NCBI GenBank assembly: GCA_035354275.1
Contig: DAOQAU010000022.1
Coordinates: 1-24,606, forward strand
Length of the DNA: 24,606 nucleotides
Source of the DNA: DAOQAU01 sp035354275
GTDB lineage: Bacteria; Cyanobacteriota; Vampirovibrionia; Gastranaerophilales; Gastranaerophilaceae
Reading direction: 5' to 3'
Part shown: in pieces, positions 1 to 7,241 of the stretch
How the letters are laid out: the number at the start of each line of letters is the position of its first letter
Position numbering within the stretch: the first letter of the stretch is position 1
Notes under the pieces: generated by a model
What the model saw: only the letters and a program-made list of their open reading frames with translations
Told to the model about the DNA's origin: nothing
Databases searched by the model: none
Translations under genes and position numbers: made by a program

Positions 1-162
1 TACGTCAATAAGCGGTTCAACTGCGTTTGAATCGCCCATTTCTCCCAAAATACGTGCCGCATTATATCTTACTTTTTCGGAATTGCTTGTTTTTAAGTCA
101 CACAAAAGTTCTTCAAATGTCTTTTTTACTTGTTTTTTCTTACTTTTTACACTGATTGTCAT
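1..162 (-). CDS. HEAT-repeat protein, N-terminal 54 codons (3' end outside window)
   Basis: The minus strand opens with ATG at 162, preceded 7 nt upstream by a clean GGAGG (170-174), and stays open to base 1, giving 54 codons. After a basic start (about 14 residues rich in K) comes a helical stretch, then VRYNAARILGEMGDSNAVEPLIDV, a textbook HEAT/PBS-lyase-type repeat: Arg/Tyr-Asn-Ala-Ala in helix A, the GD turn, and AVEPLI in helix B. Such repeats build protein-binding solenoids or act in phycobilin-lyase-like proteins; the partner cannot be told from this fragment. No signal peptide is seen, so it is probably cytoplasmic. The gene reads out of the window to the left, so length and C-terminal domains are unknown. 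Confidence 0.75.
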   Translation of the reverse strand, partial: MTISVKSKKKQVKKTFEELLCDLKTSNSEKVRYNAARILGEMGDSNAVEPLIDV

Positions 163-445
163 TCGTTTTCCTCCGACACAAAATATTAACTACACCACAT
201 AATTTATTAAAAAAATCCGGTGAGAAAATATTTACTTTTTACGATTTATTATAAAGTTTTTGTAACATTTTGTTTGAAACTCATTATTAAGGGTAAATTT
301 AACACTTTATAGTAACATAATAACATATTTTTTGAGCAATTACTTACGCCATGTGGATTATTTTTCGTTTTGTATGATTGTTTTAATAATATAATCTCTA
401 ATTCAAAAATAGATTAAAGTAAAAATTAACAAAACTTAACACTTA
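163..445. other. AT-rich intergenic region
   Basis: This gap lies between the start of the HEAT gene and the stop of the kinase gene, both on the minus strand. I see no open frame with a ribosome site. An ATTATA at 248-253 (TATAAT on the minus strand) could be the -10 box of the HEAT gene, but no convincing -35 lies at the right distance. A short inverted pair (TAATCT 392-397, AGATTA 411-416) lies behind the kinase stop without a T-run, so it is not a clear terminator. Confidence 0.4.
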
Positions 446-2110
446 TTACTTACCCATGATAGTAATAATGAACTCGCTACCTAGCCCGATTTCACTATTT
501 ACCTGAATTTTGCCGTTATGCTTTTGGATAATCTTTTCAGAAATAGCCAATCCCAGCCCTGTACCAACCCCTACTCCTTTAGTAGTATAGCCTGCGGTGA
601 AAATTTTGTTTATTTCTTCTTTATTCATGCCTTTTCCGGTATCTTTTATGCTAACGGTTAATGTATTTTTCTTAAAAGAGGTTGTTATGGTTATAGAGCC
701 TTTATTTTCAATGCTTTGGCAGGCATTAATTAAAATATTCATAAAAACCTGATTTAACATGTTAGGATAACACTTAATCAGAGGAAGCACTCCATAATGC
801 TTTATAATTTCAATTTTATTTTTTGTTTCATGTCTGATTAAATCCAGTGTAAGATCAAGTTCATGGTTAATATCGGCCTCTTGGAGCTCTGCTTCGTCTA
901 ATCTTACGAATTTTTTAAGGGATTTTACTATGTTGCTTATACGCTGAACTGCTTCTTTATCAAGTTGGTTAACTTCTTTAAGCATTTCCGAAACATTTTC
1001 ATCGCCGATTTTTTTAATAACTTTTGCGATTATTTCGTTATTTGAACTTATTGAAGCAAGCGGAGTATTTATTTCATGGGCAACTCCGGCAATTAACTGT
1101 CCTAAAGATGCCATTTTTTCAGAGTTTATAAGCTGTAATTGGGTATCTTTAAGTTCTTTGAGTGCTATTTCAAGTTCATCGCGCTGTTTATTAATTTGTT
1201 CAAACAAAGATGCTTGCACGATTGCTGTTCCAAGCTGTGCCGAAACACTTTCCAATATGCCTATTTCGTCATTCAGTTCTCTTTTTTGATTTGAAAGTAT
1301 TACTATTATCCCTAAAAATTGGTTTAAATTATAAATCGGAACGATTATGCGAGAAGCCTTTTCTTTAAGGGTTTCATTGCTGTTGAGGCATTCTTTTATG
1401 CAATTTGAAACATGAATTTGCTTATTTGTAATTGATTTGTATGTTGCATCGTCAAATTTAATTATAGAGCCTATTTCAGGCTTGAATTCAAGCGGCAGGA
1501 TTTCTTCTTTTTTAAAAGATTTATTAATTGATGAGGCATAATAAACTTTAAAAGCCCCGAACATTACCGAAAGTTCTTTAAGTGCCGAATTTATTACTTT
1601 TGAGATATCTATTGATTCTCTTATAATATTAGACATTTTATTTATCAAAACCATTTTAATTGCCTGAGCTTGGGCTTTTTGTTTAATTTTTACGAAATTT
1701 TGATTTTCTTCATAGAGTTGTTTGTAATCTTTAGAAAGCTTGTTGTGTTCTTTTTCGAGGCTTTCAAGCTTGTTTTGCGCTGTTACGTCGTCAAAAATTA
1801 TCACCACATAGCGGTTTCTTTTTATTGAGGTTATGTTGTAATAAAAATTTTCTTTTCCCGAATTCTGGCAAATAACTCTTGCAAAAAAGTTTTGAGGAGA
1901 TGAAATCGCCTGATAAATCGGCGAGTATGCTTCAATGTTTCCTTCTTCAAGAACGCAGACATCAAAATTTAATTGGTGGGAAAATTTTTCCAAGTCGACA
2001 AAATCCGAAAAAGTTCTTAAAAATACGTGATTTTTATACAAAACCTCTTTTTTTTCGTTAACAATAATTACCGGAACATTAAATTTAGAAAAGAATTCAA
2101 ACTTATTCAT
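446..2110 (-). CDS. Orphan sensor histidine kinase (PAS-like, GAF, HisKA, HATPase)
   Basis: This 554-residue protein has no membrane segment or signal peptide, so it is probably a cytoplasmic sensor. A PAS-like domain (about 1-110) and a coiled coil (113-150) lead into a GAF-like domain (about 160-300) and a second coiled coil (303-330). The dimerisation/phosphoacceptor helix follows, with an H-box EKMASLGQLIAGVAHEINTP and His345 as the likely phosphorylated residue. The ATPase domain shows an N-box (NILINACQSI, 458-467), G1 box DTGKGM (490-495) and G2 box GVGTGLGLAIS (from 514). The set is complete and likely active. No response regulator is adjacent, so it is an orphan. The signal may be a ligand of the PAS or GAF domain. 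The ATG has no Shine-Dalgarno; a TATAAT lies 6 nt upstream, which suggests a leaderless mRNA. Confidence 0.9.
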   Translation of the reverse strand: MNKFEFFSKFNVPVIIVNEKKEVLYKNHVFLRTFSDFVDLEKFSHQLNFDVCVLEEGNIEAYSPIYQAISSPQNFFARVICQNSGKENFYYNITSIKRNRYVVIIFDDVTAQNKLESLEKEHNKLSKDYKQLYEENQNFVKIKQKAQAQAIKMVLINKMSNIIRESIDISKVINSALKELSVMFGAFKVYYASSINKSFKKEEILPLEFKPEIGSIIKFDDATYKSITNKQIHVSNCIKECLNSNETLKEKASRIIVPIYNLNQFLGIIVILSNQKRELNDEIGILESVSAQLGTAIVQASLFEQINKQRDELEIALKELKDTQLQLINSEKMASLGQLIAGVAHEINTPLASISSNNEIIAKVIKKIGDENVSEMLKEVNQLDKEAVQRISNIVKSLKKFVRLDEAELQEADINHELDLTLDLIRHETKNKIEIIKHYGVLPLIKCYPNMLNQVFMNILINACQSIENKGSITITTSFKKNTLTVSIKDTGKGMNKEEINKIFTAGYTTKGVGVGTGLGLAISEKIIQKHNGKIQVNSEIGLGSEFIITIMGK

Positions 2111-2116
2111 AATTAT

Positions 2117-2122
2117 ATTATA
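2117..2122 (-). promoter_or_regulatory. -10 box of the histidine kinase, leaderless spacing
   Basis: On the minus strand TATAAT is followed by 6 nt and then the kinase ATG (2108-2110), so transcription would start at or next to the start codon. No Shine-Dalgarno fits in between. The -35 region falls in the heptamer repeat and is not a good consensus match. Confidence 0.5.
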
Positions 2123-2200
2123 CAGTGAACAGTGAGCTGTGAACAGTGAGCAGTAAAATTCTTTTCACTCTCCACTTCTCACCTCTCACCATTCACCGTT
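2123..2200. repeat. Tandem heptamer repeat arranged as an imperfect inverted pair
   Basis: The left arm is built of 7-nt units (CAGTGAA, CAGTGAG, CTGTGAA, CAGTGAG, CAGTAAA). The right arm carries related units in opposite sense (TTCACTC, TCCACTT, CTCACCT, CTCACCA, TTCACCG). The arms pair at the GTGA/TCAC cores but differ between them. Related arrays occur at 6120, 7201, 20017, 20208 and 23773. Confidence 0.7.
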
Positions 2201-2207
2201 TACTTTT

Positions 2208-2222
2208 CTTTACATTGTAAAG
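2208..2222. promoter_or_regulatory. Small palindrome upstream of the winged-helix gene
   Basis: CTTTAC-ATT-GTAAAG is a perfect 6-bp inverted repeat with a 3-nt centre, about 106 nt before the ATG of the winged-helix gene. It could be an operator half-site pair or chance in AT-rich DNA. Confidence 0.25.
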
Positions 2223-2328
2223 TATTTAAAACAAAAATTTACGTTATGAAATATTTTGTTTCACAAAAAAAGTTTTATGATAAATTTATAAAATATAAGA
2301 TTTGAATTTTTAGTCAAGGAGATATTGC

Positions 2329-2898
2329 ATGCCAGAATATTTGAGCAAGGAAGAGATTAAACGGTGGAGAAGCTCATTAGAAAAAATTACACTGGAAGAG
2401 TATGCAGCGAGGTTAGGTAAAGTAATAGCGGAAGAAAAACACACTAACGATATAGTTGACATAGTTTTAAAGGGTCAACCCGTTATGTCCAGATTTGATA
2501 ATTTAGCTCAAACTCGCGGTGAAAAAATAACTTCTATTGCCCAACGAGCTTTCGAAAGAGAAAAAGAGCTTTCAAAATCATCTTCAAAAACTGATTCTAT
2601 AATCAAAAAAACTATTGCAAAACAGGCTAATGCCCAAAAACAGGAGCAATCAGAGGCTCCAAAAAATCTTAAAGAAGAAGTCAGGCTTGTATTTAATAAG
2701 GCTCTTACCGATAGAGAACAAGCGGTTTTCGATTACTTTGCGCAAAACAATAATAAAATAGTTTATGCAAAGGATTTAGCCAAATTGCTTGACCTGCCAA
2801 GAGATTACGTTTACAAATACATTAAAAATCTTCGAACAAAAATAGACGGGGACTGTTTGAAAAATGCCGATAACGGTGGATTTGTTCTCTCAGTTTAA
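2329..2898 (+). CDS. Hypothetical protein with C-terminal winged-helix-like domain
   Basis: This 189-residue protein starts at an ATG preceded by AAGGAG, 7 nt away. The N-terminal part (1-60) is charged and helical. Residues 75-115 form a Lys/Gln/Ser-rich linker (KELSKSSSKTDSIIKK and onward) that is probably flexible. The C-terminal 70 residues look like a winged helix: LTDREQAVFDYFAQNNNKIV, then a helix-turn-helix (AKDLAKLLDLPRDYVYKYIKNLRTKI) and a wing ending GGFVLSV, reminiscent of the C-terminal DNA-binding domain of response regulators. I do not recognise the whole family. A DNA-binding regulator is the best guess; the orphan kinase upstream is divergent and the DUF262 gene lies 61 nt downstream, so it could control either. 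It has no receiver domain. Confidence 0.7.
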   Translation: MPEYLSKEEIKRWRSSLEKITLEEYAARLGKVIAEEKHTNDIVDIVLKGQPVMSRFDNLAQTRGEKITSIAQRAFEREKELSKSSSKTDSIIKKTIAKQANAQKQEQSEAPKNLKEEVRLVFNKALTDREQAVFDYFAQNNNKIVYAKDLAKLLDLPRDYVYKYIKNLRTKIDGDCLKNADNGGFVLSV

Positions 2899-2917
2899 TC
2901 ATTTTTTAAAATAAATA

Positions 2918-2968
2918 TTTTCAAGAAAAAAACACGTGCTATAATATATGTAATAACACGTGTTTTTT
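2918..2968 (+). promoter_or_regulatory. Promoter with 12-bp inverted repeat (operator-like) before the DUF262 gene
   Basis: A perfect 12-bp inverted repeat has arms AAAAAACACGTG (2927-2938) and CACGTGTTTTTT (2957-2968), with 18 nt between. A perfect TATAAT lies in the spacer (2940-2945), with TTTTCA (2918-2923) 16 nt upstream as a fair -35. The left arm thus fills the promoter spacer, and the right arm fills the leader up to the ATG at 2969. The two CACGTG cores are 24 nt apart. This is the geometry of a repressor operator. The A-run/stem/T-run shape could also serve as a terminator for the winged-helix gene. Confidence 0.55.
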
Positions 2969-4189
2969 ATGGGAAAAAATATGGATTCAACGATTATAGG
3001 CATACTGGAAATTTTAAGTGCCGCCAAGAAGCTTAGTTCGGTAGGTTTTTCTGCCGGTTATAATTTCAGCAATGAAAAAGTTGAGGAATATTTAAATGAA
3101 TTGCTTGAAAACATAAACAATAATGACCCCATTTTTTCAGGTGTTATTATAATAGAAAAATCTGAAAAAGTCGGTAATTTTATTATCATAGACGGTCTTC
3201 AAAGAATTACAACCGTTTGTCTTTTGCTTTGCGCTTTGTGTGCAGGATATAAAGATACTTCGGCTAAAAACAATGAGGCCAGATATAAAATTTTTACACG
3301 CTACCTGATAAATGAAGGAGAGGTAAAACTTCAGCTTGACGGCGGCTGGGGTGAAATTTACAGAAGAATAGTTTTTTCTTTGGAATTTACCGAAAGAGAA
3401 AAGAAAAACAGTCTTTACAGAACATATAAAAGCTTTTTAGACACGATAAAAATTAAAAAAATTTCTGCCACAAAACTTTTTGATCTTATAAAAAGAATGA
3501 AATTTATGGTTATATTTACCGAAAAAACAGAAATTCCCGCGCAAGAAATTTATCAATCTTTGAATCCGACAAAAGAAGATTTAAGTCAAATTAATCTTAT
3601 TACAAGTTTTATTTCAGAGCAGGATGAAGCTGCAGAAAACATTTGGGGCAAAACAGTTGAGTCTTTTACGGGAATTGGTTTGTCAAACAGTTTAAAAGAG
3701 TTTATAAAAGATTTTCTAACTATTCAAAGCAACGGCAGAGTCCCTGAAAAAAATGAACTTTATAAATATTTCAAAAGGTATTATAAGAAAATTTCTCAAT
3801 ATCAGAGTGCTCAGCAGATAACAGAATATATTTACAGGTATTCAAAATTTTATTTGAAGATAATTCAGGCAAATTTTGATGATTTTGAGATTCAAAAACA
3901 CATTGTTGCAATTAACGAAAATAATGGTCAGGATACTTATCCTTATTTAATGGAGGTTTTGGACGATTTTGAAAACCAATGTATCAAAAAAGAAATGTTT
4001 TTGGAGATTCTTATGATGGTAAACGGTTTTGTTACCAACAGAAGAGAAAATCCGACAGAAGATAAAATCAATTTTGCAAGCCTAAGTCGAGAAATCAATA
4101 AAACTCTTGCCTTACAACAATTTCAGCCGTCTGAAAAACAAGTTGAAGACAGATACAAAGAAAAAATAAAACTCAAAGACATGAACTGA
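2969..4189 (+). CDS. DUF262 (GmrS/ParB-like nuclease fold) protein
   Basis: The N-terminal domain is recognised by IIIDGLQRITTVCLLLCAL, the counterpart of the DGQQRLTTL motif of DUF262 proteins, a ParB/sulfiredoxin-fold family. It includes the GmrS half of type IV restriction enzymes and uses this motif in NTP hydrolysis. The second Gln of the motif is Leu here, and the usual IPxYQRxYxW motif upstream is not visible, so activity is uncertain. The rest is helical, with NPTKEDLSQINLITSF (the NxxxxxLs.iDLIkn region of the family). There is no HNH-nuclease DUF1524 domain (GmrD), so it stands alone. Possible starts are GTG 2960, ATG 2969 and ATG 2981. I chose 2969, just after the palindrome arm; 2981 has a weak GGGA before it. 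It may be a defence protein or a housekeeping DUF262 homologue. Confidence 0.75.
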   Translation: MGKNMDSTIIGILEILSAAKKLSSVGFSAGYNFSNEKVEEYLNELLENINNNDPIFSGVIIIEKSEKVGNFIIIDGLQRITTVCLLLCALCAGYKDTSAKNNEARYKIFTRYLINEGEVKLQLDGGWGEIYRRIVFSLEFTEREKKNSLYRTYKSFLDTIKIKKISATKLFDLIKRMKFMVIFTEKTEIPAQEIYQSLNPTKEDLSQINLITSFISEQDEAAENIWGKTVESFTGIGLSNSLKEFIKDFLTIQSNGRVPEKNELYKYFKRYYKKISQYQSAQQITEYIYRYSKFYLKIIQANFDDFEIQKHIVAINENNGQDTYPYLMEVLDDFENQCIKKEMFLEILMMVNGFVTNRRENPTEDKINFASLSREINKTLALQQFQPSEKQVEDRYKEKIKLKDMN

Positions 4190-4200
4190 TTTTTTTAAAG

Positions 4201-4206
4201 TATAAT
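4201..4206 (+). promoter_or_regulatory. Possible -10 box of ftsH
   Basis: A perfect TATAAT lies 32 nt before the ftsH ATG, after the DUF262 stop. No good -35 is visible at 16-18 nt, so this rests on the -10 alone. Confidence 0.3.
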
Positions 4207-4238
4207 AATTCAGAAGAGACATAAAAACAGAGGTAATA

Positions 4239-6119
4239 ATGAATAAAAGTCAATCTATGGGAATGTACGTAATCCTCGGGATAATGGTTTTGGCGTTTGT
4301 GTCAATGCTTGTTGCAGGTCCCAATACCAGTACGCAGGAGCTTTCGTACACGGATTTTTTGCAAAAACTTAAAGCAGGTGATATTAAAAATGTCGAGATT
4401 GTAGATGAAAAATCTCTAGTCGCTCATCCCAAAGTTCAGCCGCCTATGGCTAAAAAAGAAAGCAGCGAAACGCTAAAAGCATTATACGGGGAGCAAAAAG
4501 CACCCGTTTTGCAGTATAAAGTTTTAACTCCAAGTGACCCTGAGTTGATGAAAAAATTAGAAGCGGCTAATGTTGAGATAAACGTAAAAAAACCAAGCGA
4601 ATCTTCTCAGTGGATGAACATTTTGGGTTCTTTGATTTTGCCGATTTTATTTATAGTTTTTCTTTTAATTATGGCAAAAAGCCTTCAAGCGGGCGGCTCT
4701 CAGGCGATGTCTTTCGGCAAAAGCAAGGCAAAAATGATGCTTGATAATAAAGTTAAAATAACATTCAAAGATGTTGCGGGAATCGACGAAGAGAAACAGG
4801 AACTTGCAGAAATTGTCGATTTTCTCAAAAACGGTGAAAAATATATTAAACTCGGCGCAAAAATTCCAAAAGGCGTTTTGCTTTTAGGAGTTCCCGGAAC
4901 AGGTAAAACGCTTATGGCAAAAGCTGTAGCGGGCGAAGCAGGCGTTCCTTTCTTTTCGATAAGCGGCTCTGACTTTGTGGAAATGTTTGTTGGTGTTGGA
5001 GCAAGCAGGGTGAGGGATTTGTTTGATCAAGCTAAAAAACATCAGCCTTGTATTATATTTATAGACGAAATCGACGCGGTCGGACGTCAGCGCGGAGCAG
5101 GATTAGGCGGCGGACACGACGAAAGAGAGCAGACTTTAAATCAGCTTCTTGTTGAAATGGACGGCTTTGACGAGAATACCAATATCATTGTAATTGCGGC
5201 AACAAACCGCCCTGACATATTAGACAGCGCACTTTTAAGACCGGGCAGATTTGACAGACAAATTGTAATAAACCGTCCCGACATTTTAGGCAGAGAACAG
5301 ATTTTGCAGGTTCATGCAAAAAATAAACCGCTGGCTGATGAAGTTGATTTGAAAGTTCTTGCCAAAAGAACACCCGGATTTACAGGTGCGGATTTGAAAA
5401 ATTTGTTAAACGAAGCAGCACTTCTTGCAGCAAGGCACGACAAAGTAAAAATTCAAATGGATGACCTGGAAGAGGCAATCGACAAAGTTATGGCGGGGCC
5501 TGAAAAGAAAAGCAAAATTATCTCCGATGAAGAAAAAGAAAATACGGCTTATCATGAAGTGGGACACGCGCTTTTGTCTAAACTTCTCAAAGACTGCGAT
5601 CCGCTTCACAAAGTTTCTATCATTCCGCGCGGTATGGCACTTGGCATAACAATGACTTTGCCTGAAAAAGACCACCTGACCTTGAAGAAAAATCAGCTTA
5701 TCGACAGAATTACAATGACATTAGGCGGAAGGGTTGCAGAAGAATTAATCTATGGCAAAGATTTTATAACCACAGGAGCTTCAAACGATTTGGAAAAAGT
5801 AACTGCACTTGCAAGAAAAATGGTTACATCCTACGGTATGAGCGATAAAATGGGTTATATGGCATACGGCAAAAGCGAAGAACACGTCTTTATGGGCAGA
5901 GATTTCGGCCACACAAGAGATTTCTCGGAAGAAATCGCAGCAGAAATCGATAAAGAAGTTAAAAGAATAGTTGACGATTGTTATAACAACGCCAAAAAGC
6001 TTTTGGAAGAAAACCGCGACATGCTCGAATACATAGCCAAAACCCTTCTTGAAGAAGAAACCCTTGACGAAAAAGAGTTTGTAGAATTAATGGACAAAGT
6101 CAAAAGCGAACGGGGATAA
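4239..6119 (+). CDS. ftsH: ATP-dependent zinc metalloprotease FtsH
   Basis: FtsH is a hexameric membrane-anchored AAA+ protease that extracts and degrades misfolded membrane proteins and regulatory proteins. All landmarks are present in 626 residues. These are a transmembrane segment near 8-27, the extracytoplasmic domain with LSYTDFLQKLKAGDI, and a second transmembrane segment (about 127-147). The AAA module follows with Walker A GVPGTGKT (217-224), Walker B IIFIDE (272-277) and arginine-finger region RPGRFDR (334-340). The zinc site is HEVGH (439-443) with Asp517 in TTGASNDLEK as third ligand. The ATG follows an AGAGGT ribosome site. Length and motifs are standard. The stop lies only 7 nt before the acsD start, so the two are probably co-transcribed, an unusual partner for FtsH. 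Confidence 0.97.
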   Translation: MNKSQSMGMYVILGIMVLAFVSMLVAGPNTSTQELSYTDFLQKLKAGDIKNVEIVDEKSLVAHPKVQPPMAKKESSETLKALYGEQKAPVLQYKVLTPSDPELMKKLEAANVEINVKKPSESSQWMNILGSLILPILFIVFLLIMAKSLQAGGSQAMSFGKSKAKMMLDNKVKITFKDVAGIDEEKQELAEIVDFLKNGEKYIKLGAKIPKGVLLLGVPGTGKTLMAKAVAGEAGVPFFSISGSDFVEMFVGVGASRVRDLFDQAKKHQPCIIFIDEIDAVGRQRGAGLGGGHDEREQTLNQLLVEMDGFDENTNIIVIAATNRPDILDSALLRPGRFDRQIVINRPDILGREQILQVHAKNKPLADEVDLKVLAKRTPGFTGADLKNLLNEAALLAARHDKVKIQMDDLEEAIDKVMAGPEKKSKIISDEEKENTAYHEVGHALLSKLLKDCDPLHKVSIIPRGMALGITMTLPEKDHLTLKKNQLIDRITMTLGGRVAEELIYGKDFITTGASNDLEKVTALARKMVTSYGMSDKMGYMAYGKSEEHVFMGRDFGHTRDFSEEIAAEIDKEVKRIVDDCYNNAKKLLEENRDMLEYIAKTLLEEETLDEKEFVELMDKVKSERG

Positions 6120-6141
6120 GTGAACGGTGAGCAGTGAACAG
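6120..6141. repeat. Heptamer repeat across the ftsH/acsD junction
   Basis: Three units (GTGAACG, GTGAGCA, GTGAACA) begin right after the ftsH stop and run into the first codons of acsD. They supply the GTG start at 6127 and the first residues. The array is of the same kind as that at 2123. Confidence 0.6.
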
Positions 6142-7050
6142 AGCGTGATACGGCAAATTAATTTTCAAGGATTAAAAATAGGCGGTGAGGGGGTAAATGT
6201 TACAGATATTTATTTCTCAACTTCGCATGTTGTAGAAGCAGGGAAAAATGATACTGCTTGTCCTTATTTTGCTTTGGAATTAAACATTTTTGATTTTGAC
6301 GCATCTTCCCACATTGTTAAAGATTATTATGGCGAAAAAAAGCCGATTAAACTTGTACAAAAAGCTCAAGAATCAAATTGTGATATTCTTGCCCTAAAAT
6401 TCAATATTTCCGAAGAAAATGTTGATGAAAATATTTTAAGGGCAAAAACTCTGTTGGCAGAGCTTTTGCCCCATATAAAAAAACCTTTGATTATCAGAGG
6501 AATGAATAACAAATCCGTTGATGTAAAACTTTTGCCTGCACTGATGGAGGTATTAGACAGAGAGGTTATTGTTGCCTTTGCAGACGAAAATACTTATAAA
6601 GAGTTTGTGCCGCCTGTTGTAAAAGGAGGTCATATTTTGGTGATAAGAACCCCGATTGACATTAACCTTGCCAAAGAGATGAATATATTAACGACCGATA
6701 TGGGTTTAAGTCCTGATAGGATTTTGATTGACACTGATATGGGGGGTTTAGGCTACGGGCTTGAATACGGTTACAGTATTATGGAAAGAATTAAGCTTGC
6801 GGCATTTGACGGGGATGAAATGCTAAATATGCCCCTAATCGCTTTTGCAGGCGAAGAGGCGCTTAAGGCAAAAGAGGCAAAATCGGACACTTTTTCCAAG
6901 AGTTTCGGGGATTTTAAGACGCGCTCTTTAATGTATGAAATAACGACCGCCTCTGCCGTAATCGCAGCAGGCGCAAACATTGTGGTACTGGAGCATCCCA
7001 AAAGCGTGGAAATATTAAATAAATTATTACGTCATGCTGAATTTATTTGA
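6127..7050 (+). CDS. acsD: Corrinoid iron-sulfur protein small subunit (CdhD/AcsD)
   Basis: AcsD is the TIM-barrel small subunit of the heterodimeric corrinoid iron-sulfur protein, which carries a methyl group between methyl-THF methyltransferase and acetyl-CoA synthase. Diagnostic blocks are VEAGKNDTACPYFALELNIF near the N-terminus, RTPIDINLAKEMNILTTDMG, GGLGYGLEYGYSIMERIKLA, DGDEMLNMPLIAF and a C-terminal TASAVIAAGANIVVLEHPKS. All match the family in order. At 307 residues it is about the usual bacterial length. The start is uncertain: GTG 6127 lies in a heptamer repeat, and GTG 6148 also fits. The C-terminal RHAEFI and stop come from a GTCAT-type palindromic element that begins at 7031. 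AcsC follows after a 191-nt repeat-filled gap. No AcsB, AcsA or AcsE is in the window. Confidence 0.93.
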   Translation: MSSEQSVIRQINFQGLKIGGEGVNVTDIYFSTSHVVEAGKNDTACPYFALELNIFDFDASSHIVKDYYGEKKPIKLVQKAQESNCDILALKFNISEENVDENILRAKTLLAELLPHIKKPLIIRGMNNKSVDVKLLPALMEVLDREVIVAFADENTYKEFVPPVVKGGHILVIRTPIDINLAKEMNILTTDMGLSPDRILIDTDMGGLGYGLEYGYSIMERIKLAAFDGDEMLNMPLIAFAGEEALKAKEAKSDTFSKSFGDFKTRSLMYEITTASAVIAAGANIVVLEHPKSVEILNKLLRHAEFI

Positions 7051-7146
7051 CTTCTTTTCAAGGCGAGGAACGAGCCGTAGAAAATGTCCTTACGGCTTGC
7101 TAAAATAATCCACTCCATGATAGAATTCACAATAGTATCAGCATCT
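7031..7146. repeat. Long GTCAT...ATCT palindromic element at the 3' end of acsD
   Basis: The left end GTCATGCTGAA (7031-7041) codes for the end of AcsD, and the right end TCAGCATCT (7138-7146) completes the inverted pair ATGCTGA/TCAGCAT. About 95 nt separate the ends, including a second hairpin: AGCCGTA (7073-7079), an 11-nt loop, TACGGCT (7091-7097). It looks like the short element found elsewhere in the window, opened by an insertion. Confidence 0.55.
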
Positions 7147-7158
7147 TGAAGTCTTGCT

Positions 7159-7183
7159 AACTTATAACAATTTGTGATAAGTT
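7159..7183. promoter_or_regulatory. 7-bp inverted repeat upstream of acsC
   Basis: AACTTAT (7159-7165) and ATAAGTT (7177-7183) form a perfect inverted pair with an 11-nt centre, about 60 nt before the acsC ATG. It may be an operator. There is no T-run to make it a terminator. Confidence 0.25.
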
Positions 7184-7200
7184 TAGAGAATGAAAAACTC

Positions 7201-7231
7201 TTCACCTATTCACCTGTTCAACTATTCAACT
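7201..7231. repeat. Tandem short repeat before acsC
   Basis: Four units in a row (TTCACCTA, TTCACCTG, TTCAACTA, TTCAACTA) end just before the acsC ribosome site AAGGA. They share the TTCAC core of the other arrays, but with an 8-nt period. Confidence 0.55.
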
Positions 7232-7241
7232 AAGGAATTAT

